Assembly: GCA_021162225.1 (NCBI GenBank)
Contig: JAGGZB010000049.1
Coordinates: 1-5,002, forward strand
Length of the DNA: 5,002 nt
Reading direction: 5' to 3'
From: Candidatus Bathyarchaeota archaeon
GTDB taxonomy: Archaea; Thermoproteota; Bathyarchaeia; Bathyarchaeales; DTEX01
This document shows, piece after piece, positions 3,954-5,002 of this stretch. Both the position numbers and the translations under genes were made by a program. Under the pieces are notes generated by a model that had not been told where the DNA came from, searched no databases, and saw only the letters and a list, made by a program, of their open reading frames with translations. Numbering within the stretch: the stretch's first letter is position 1; each line of letters begins with the position of its first letter.

Positions 3954-4061
3954 TCACCGAGTCTCTTTGAGATCATGGTGGAGCAAAAACCGATTCACTT
4001 CATCGATCGACTCGAGTCTCTCTAACGATTTTTCGCTAAATCATCTAATCCTTGAACCAGC
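3954..4061 (-). pseudogene. Decayed C-terminal remnant of an Lrp/AsnC gene
   Basis: Just after the isomerase stop, minus-strand DNA matches the 3' part of the Lrp genes. GCTGGTTCAAGGATT (4061-4047) is a 15-nt exact match to the gene at the right edge (codons for WFKD). It is followed by GATGATTTAGCGAAA (DDLAK, cf. EELAR) and CTCGAGTCGATC (LESI). The final frame reads SLERLESIDEVNRFLLHHDL then KETR and TGA 3956-3954, aligning with FVKKLESIRGVTRVCPAIIL. Small indels between these blocks break the frame and nothing upstream of the helix remains, since the isomerase gene begins there. It is a scrap of a regulator left by duplication or rearrangement, and occupies almost the whole gap between the two convergent genes. 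Confidence 0.7.
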
Positions 4062-4069
4062 CTCGGCGC

Positions 4070-4771
4070 TTAGCCCTTGACTTGCTTCCACGCCTCTTCC
4101 ATCTTTTCAGAGATATCTTCTAGTAAGGTCTTGGGATCCTTTGATTCGCAGATCGCTCTTGAGGCTCCTGAGCCATCTGCTCCAAGTCTTATGACCTCGG
4201 CTACATCTTCTCCACAAGTTATTCCAGCTCCAAGCAACACGAGAACCTTTTCATCGACCTCTTTAACCAGCTTAATCGACTCGATGGCAAATTCCTTCAT
4301 CTCCTTTGAGATAGATCTCATGCTTCCGATAAGGCTTGGAAGCTCGGAGAGAATCGCGTCAGGCTTGAGCTTGGCTAAGGCGGCGGCAGATCTAGGAGTA
4401 TCGCAGCAAATGATCGTGTATAACCCTACTTCTCTAGCTCTCTCTAAGCATCCATCTATCTCGGATAACGTCTTCTTCCGCTCAAAGTGATTTATCATGA
4501 TTCCAAGGGCGCCGGCTTCCTTAACAGCCTCCGGAAGATCGTGTCCAAAGCCTCTTCCAGGCCTTATAGGATCGATATTTGGCGCAAAGATCGGTATGTC
4601 GACCTCCTCGGCGATCATCCTTAAATCGACGAGCTGCGGGATGAAGATAAAGTTCACAATAGAGTCCTTTGAAACTTCCTCGACGATCTTGGCGAGCTTT
4701 AAGGCCATCTTACCCCAAAGATATGCTTTGGTCGAGACTATGAAGACTGGAGGCTTAAAACTCCAAACCAT
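4070..4771 (-). CDS. tpiA: Archaeal triosephosphate isomerase-family protein
   Basis: A 233-residue TIM barrel of the archaeal type (usual length about 220-230). Triosephosphate isomerase interconverts dihydroxyacetone phosphate and glyceraldehyde 3-phosphate in cytoplasmic glycolysis/gluconeogenesis. Visible catalytic residues: Lys15 (VSTKAY), His95 (INHFERK) and Glu143 (LSELPSLIG). Phosphate-binding loops: GAGI at 181-184 and GSGASRAI at 200-207. Family blocks PQLVDLRMIAEEVDIPIFA (45-63), LPEAVKEAGA (79-88) and REVGLYTIICCDTP (113-126) are clear. Odd points: the N-x-K motif is S-T-K, the NHSE serine is Phe96, and loop 6 is LIGSMRSIS instead of LIGTGIPVS. A shifted substrate is possible, for example another phosphosugar. 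ATG 4771 lacks a ribosome binding site; a TATA-like box about 23 nt upstream suggests a leaderless transcript. An Lrp gene ends 46 nt upstream. Confidence 0.85.
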   Translation of the reverse strand: MVWSFKPPVFIVSTKAYLWGKMALKLAKIVEEVSKDSIVNFIFIPQLVDLRMIAEEVDIPIFAPNIDPIRPGRGFGHDLPEAVKEAGALGIMINHFERKKTLSEIDGCLERAREVGLYTIICCDTPRSAAALAKLKPDAILSELPSLIGSMRSISKEMKEFAIESIKLVKEVDEKVLVLLGAGITCGEDVAEVIRLGADGSGASRAICESKDPKTLLEDISEKMEEAWKQVKG

Positions 4772-4793
4772 CTCAAAACATAAGAGATAACGG

Positions 4794-4804
4794 TATAAGA
4801 TAAA
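4794..4804 (-). promoter_or_regulatory. TATA-box promoter for the isomerase gene
   Basis: Minus-strand TTTATCTTATA ends 22 nt before ATG 4771, placing transcription start at or just before the start codon. There is no Shine-Dalgarno sequence, consistent with leaderless translation as is common in archaea. Confidence 0.45.
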
Positions 4805-4817
4805 TCCGAAAATTCTT

Positions 4818-5002
4818 TTACTTTAATTTCTCCAAGATTATCGCTGGACAAACCCTAGTCACTCCACGAATAGACTCAAGCTTCTTAACGAATCTTGCCA
4901 ACTCCTCTGAATCCTTGAACCAGCATTCTAGCAGGAGCATGTGAACTCCACTGGCCGAATATAGGCTCAGAACATCTTCCATGGCCTTAAGCTCCTCGAT
5001 CA
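4818..5002 (-). CDS. Lrp/AsnC-family transcriptional regulator, 5' outside window
   Basis: The last 60 residues of a regulator entering from the right edge: IEELKAMEDVLSLYSASGVH, MLLLECWFKDSEELARFVKK, LESIRGVTRVCPAIILEKLK, then TAA 4820-4818. This is the RAM effector-binding domain from its first helix to the last strand. Compared with the truncated copy at the left edge, LKAM, VLSLYSASG, HM, ECWFKDS and ELARFVK are identical, so the two are close paralogues, clearly diverged in nucleotides (silent changes throughout). It shows what the left copy lost: the strand GVTRVCPAIILE. It is transcribed toward the isomerase gene but that gene has its own promoter-like box, so shared transcription is uncertain. 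Effector and targets unknown. Confidence 0.9.
   Translation of the reverse strand, partial: IEELKAMEDVLSLYSASGVHMLLLECWFKDSEELARFVKKLESIRGVTRVCPAIILEKLK

Noticed and set aside
3939..3965. Hairpin terminators after the MFS gene (ATCTT..AAGAT, TCTC..GAGA)
   Set aside because: Stems are only 4-5 bp, loops too tight, no T-run follows, and the DNA is explained as Lrp remnant.
4077..4790. Plus-strand frames opposite the isomerase gene
   Set aside because: Ser/Pro-rich antisense translations of a gene with catalytic residues on the minus strand.

Overview
The window looks archaeal. Genes have strong Shine-Dalgarno sites (GGAG/GAGG) or AT-rich boxes about 25-30 nt upstream of the start. The gene families are Lrp/AsnC regulators, a short archaeal-type triosephosphate isomerase, ribbon-helix-helix and AbrB-type small DNA-binding proteins, and a viral-style CxxC zinc protein. 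A Thermoproteota lineage such as Bathyarchaeia would fit, but this is a judgement from protein style, not a search result.

Left edge (1-281): the end of an Lrp/AsnC regulator that stops abruptly, without its last beta strand. At the same point (about 272-283) a headless ribbon-helix-helix (RHH) gene begins. I read this as the left junction of a decayed, virus- or plasmid-like integrated element.

Element-like region (about 275-2690): a small-gene cassette on the plus strand (RHH fragment, coiled-coil protein, second RHH protein with an ATGA overlap, and a broken ORF). It is followed by an AT-rich block, read on the minus strand, holding two paralogous AbrB/SpoVT-like proteins. That block is bracketed by inverted, 30-nt CRISPR-repeat-like sequences (891-920 and 1460-1489, 26/30 identical), with a more decayed third copy at 1391-1420. 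After it come an unknown 78-aa protein (+), a frameshifted minus-strand gene, a minus-strand CPYC protein with no start codon, and a plus-strand two-zinc-site protein with a frameshift. Several broken genes lie here next to intact chromosomal genes, which suggests decay of a mobile element rather than general sequence error.

Chromosomal region (about 2799-5002): an intact 12-helix MFS transporter (+). Convergent to it, on the minus strand, are a partial Lrp/AsnC gene entering from the right edge, a TIM-barrel isomerase of the archaeal triosephosphate isomerase family with unusual active-site surroundings, and just after its stop a decayed C-terminal scrap of another Lrp/AsnC gene. The window therefore holds three Lrp/AsnC relatives: one truncated at the left edge, one with an apparently normal C-terminus at the right edge, and one remnant.

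The most interesting items are the solitary CRISPR-repeat-like inverted repeats around the AbrB pair, the sharp Lrp/RHH junction, and the isomerase with changed substrate-side residues.
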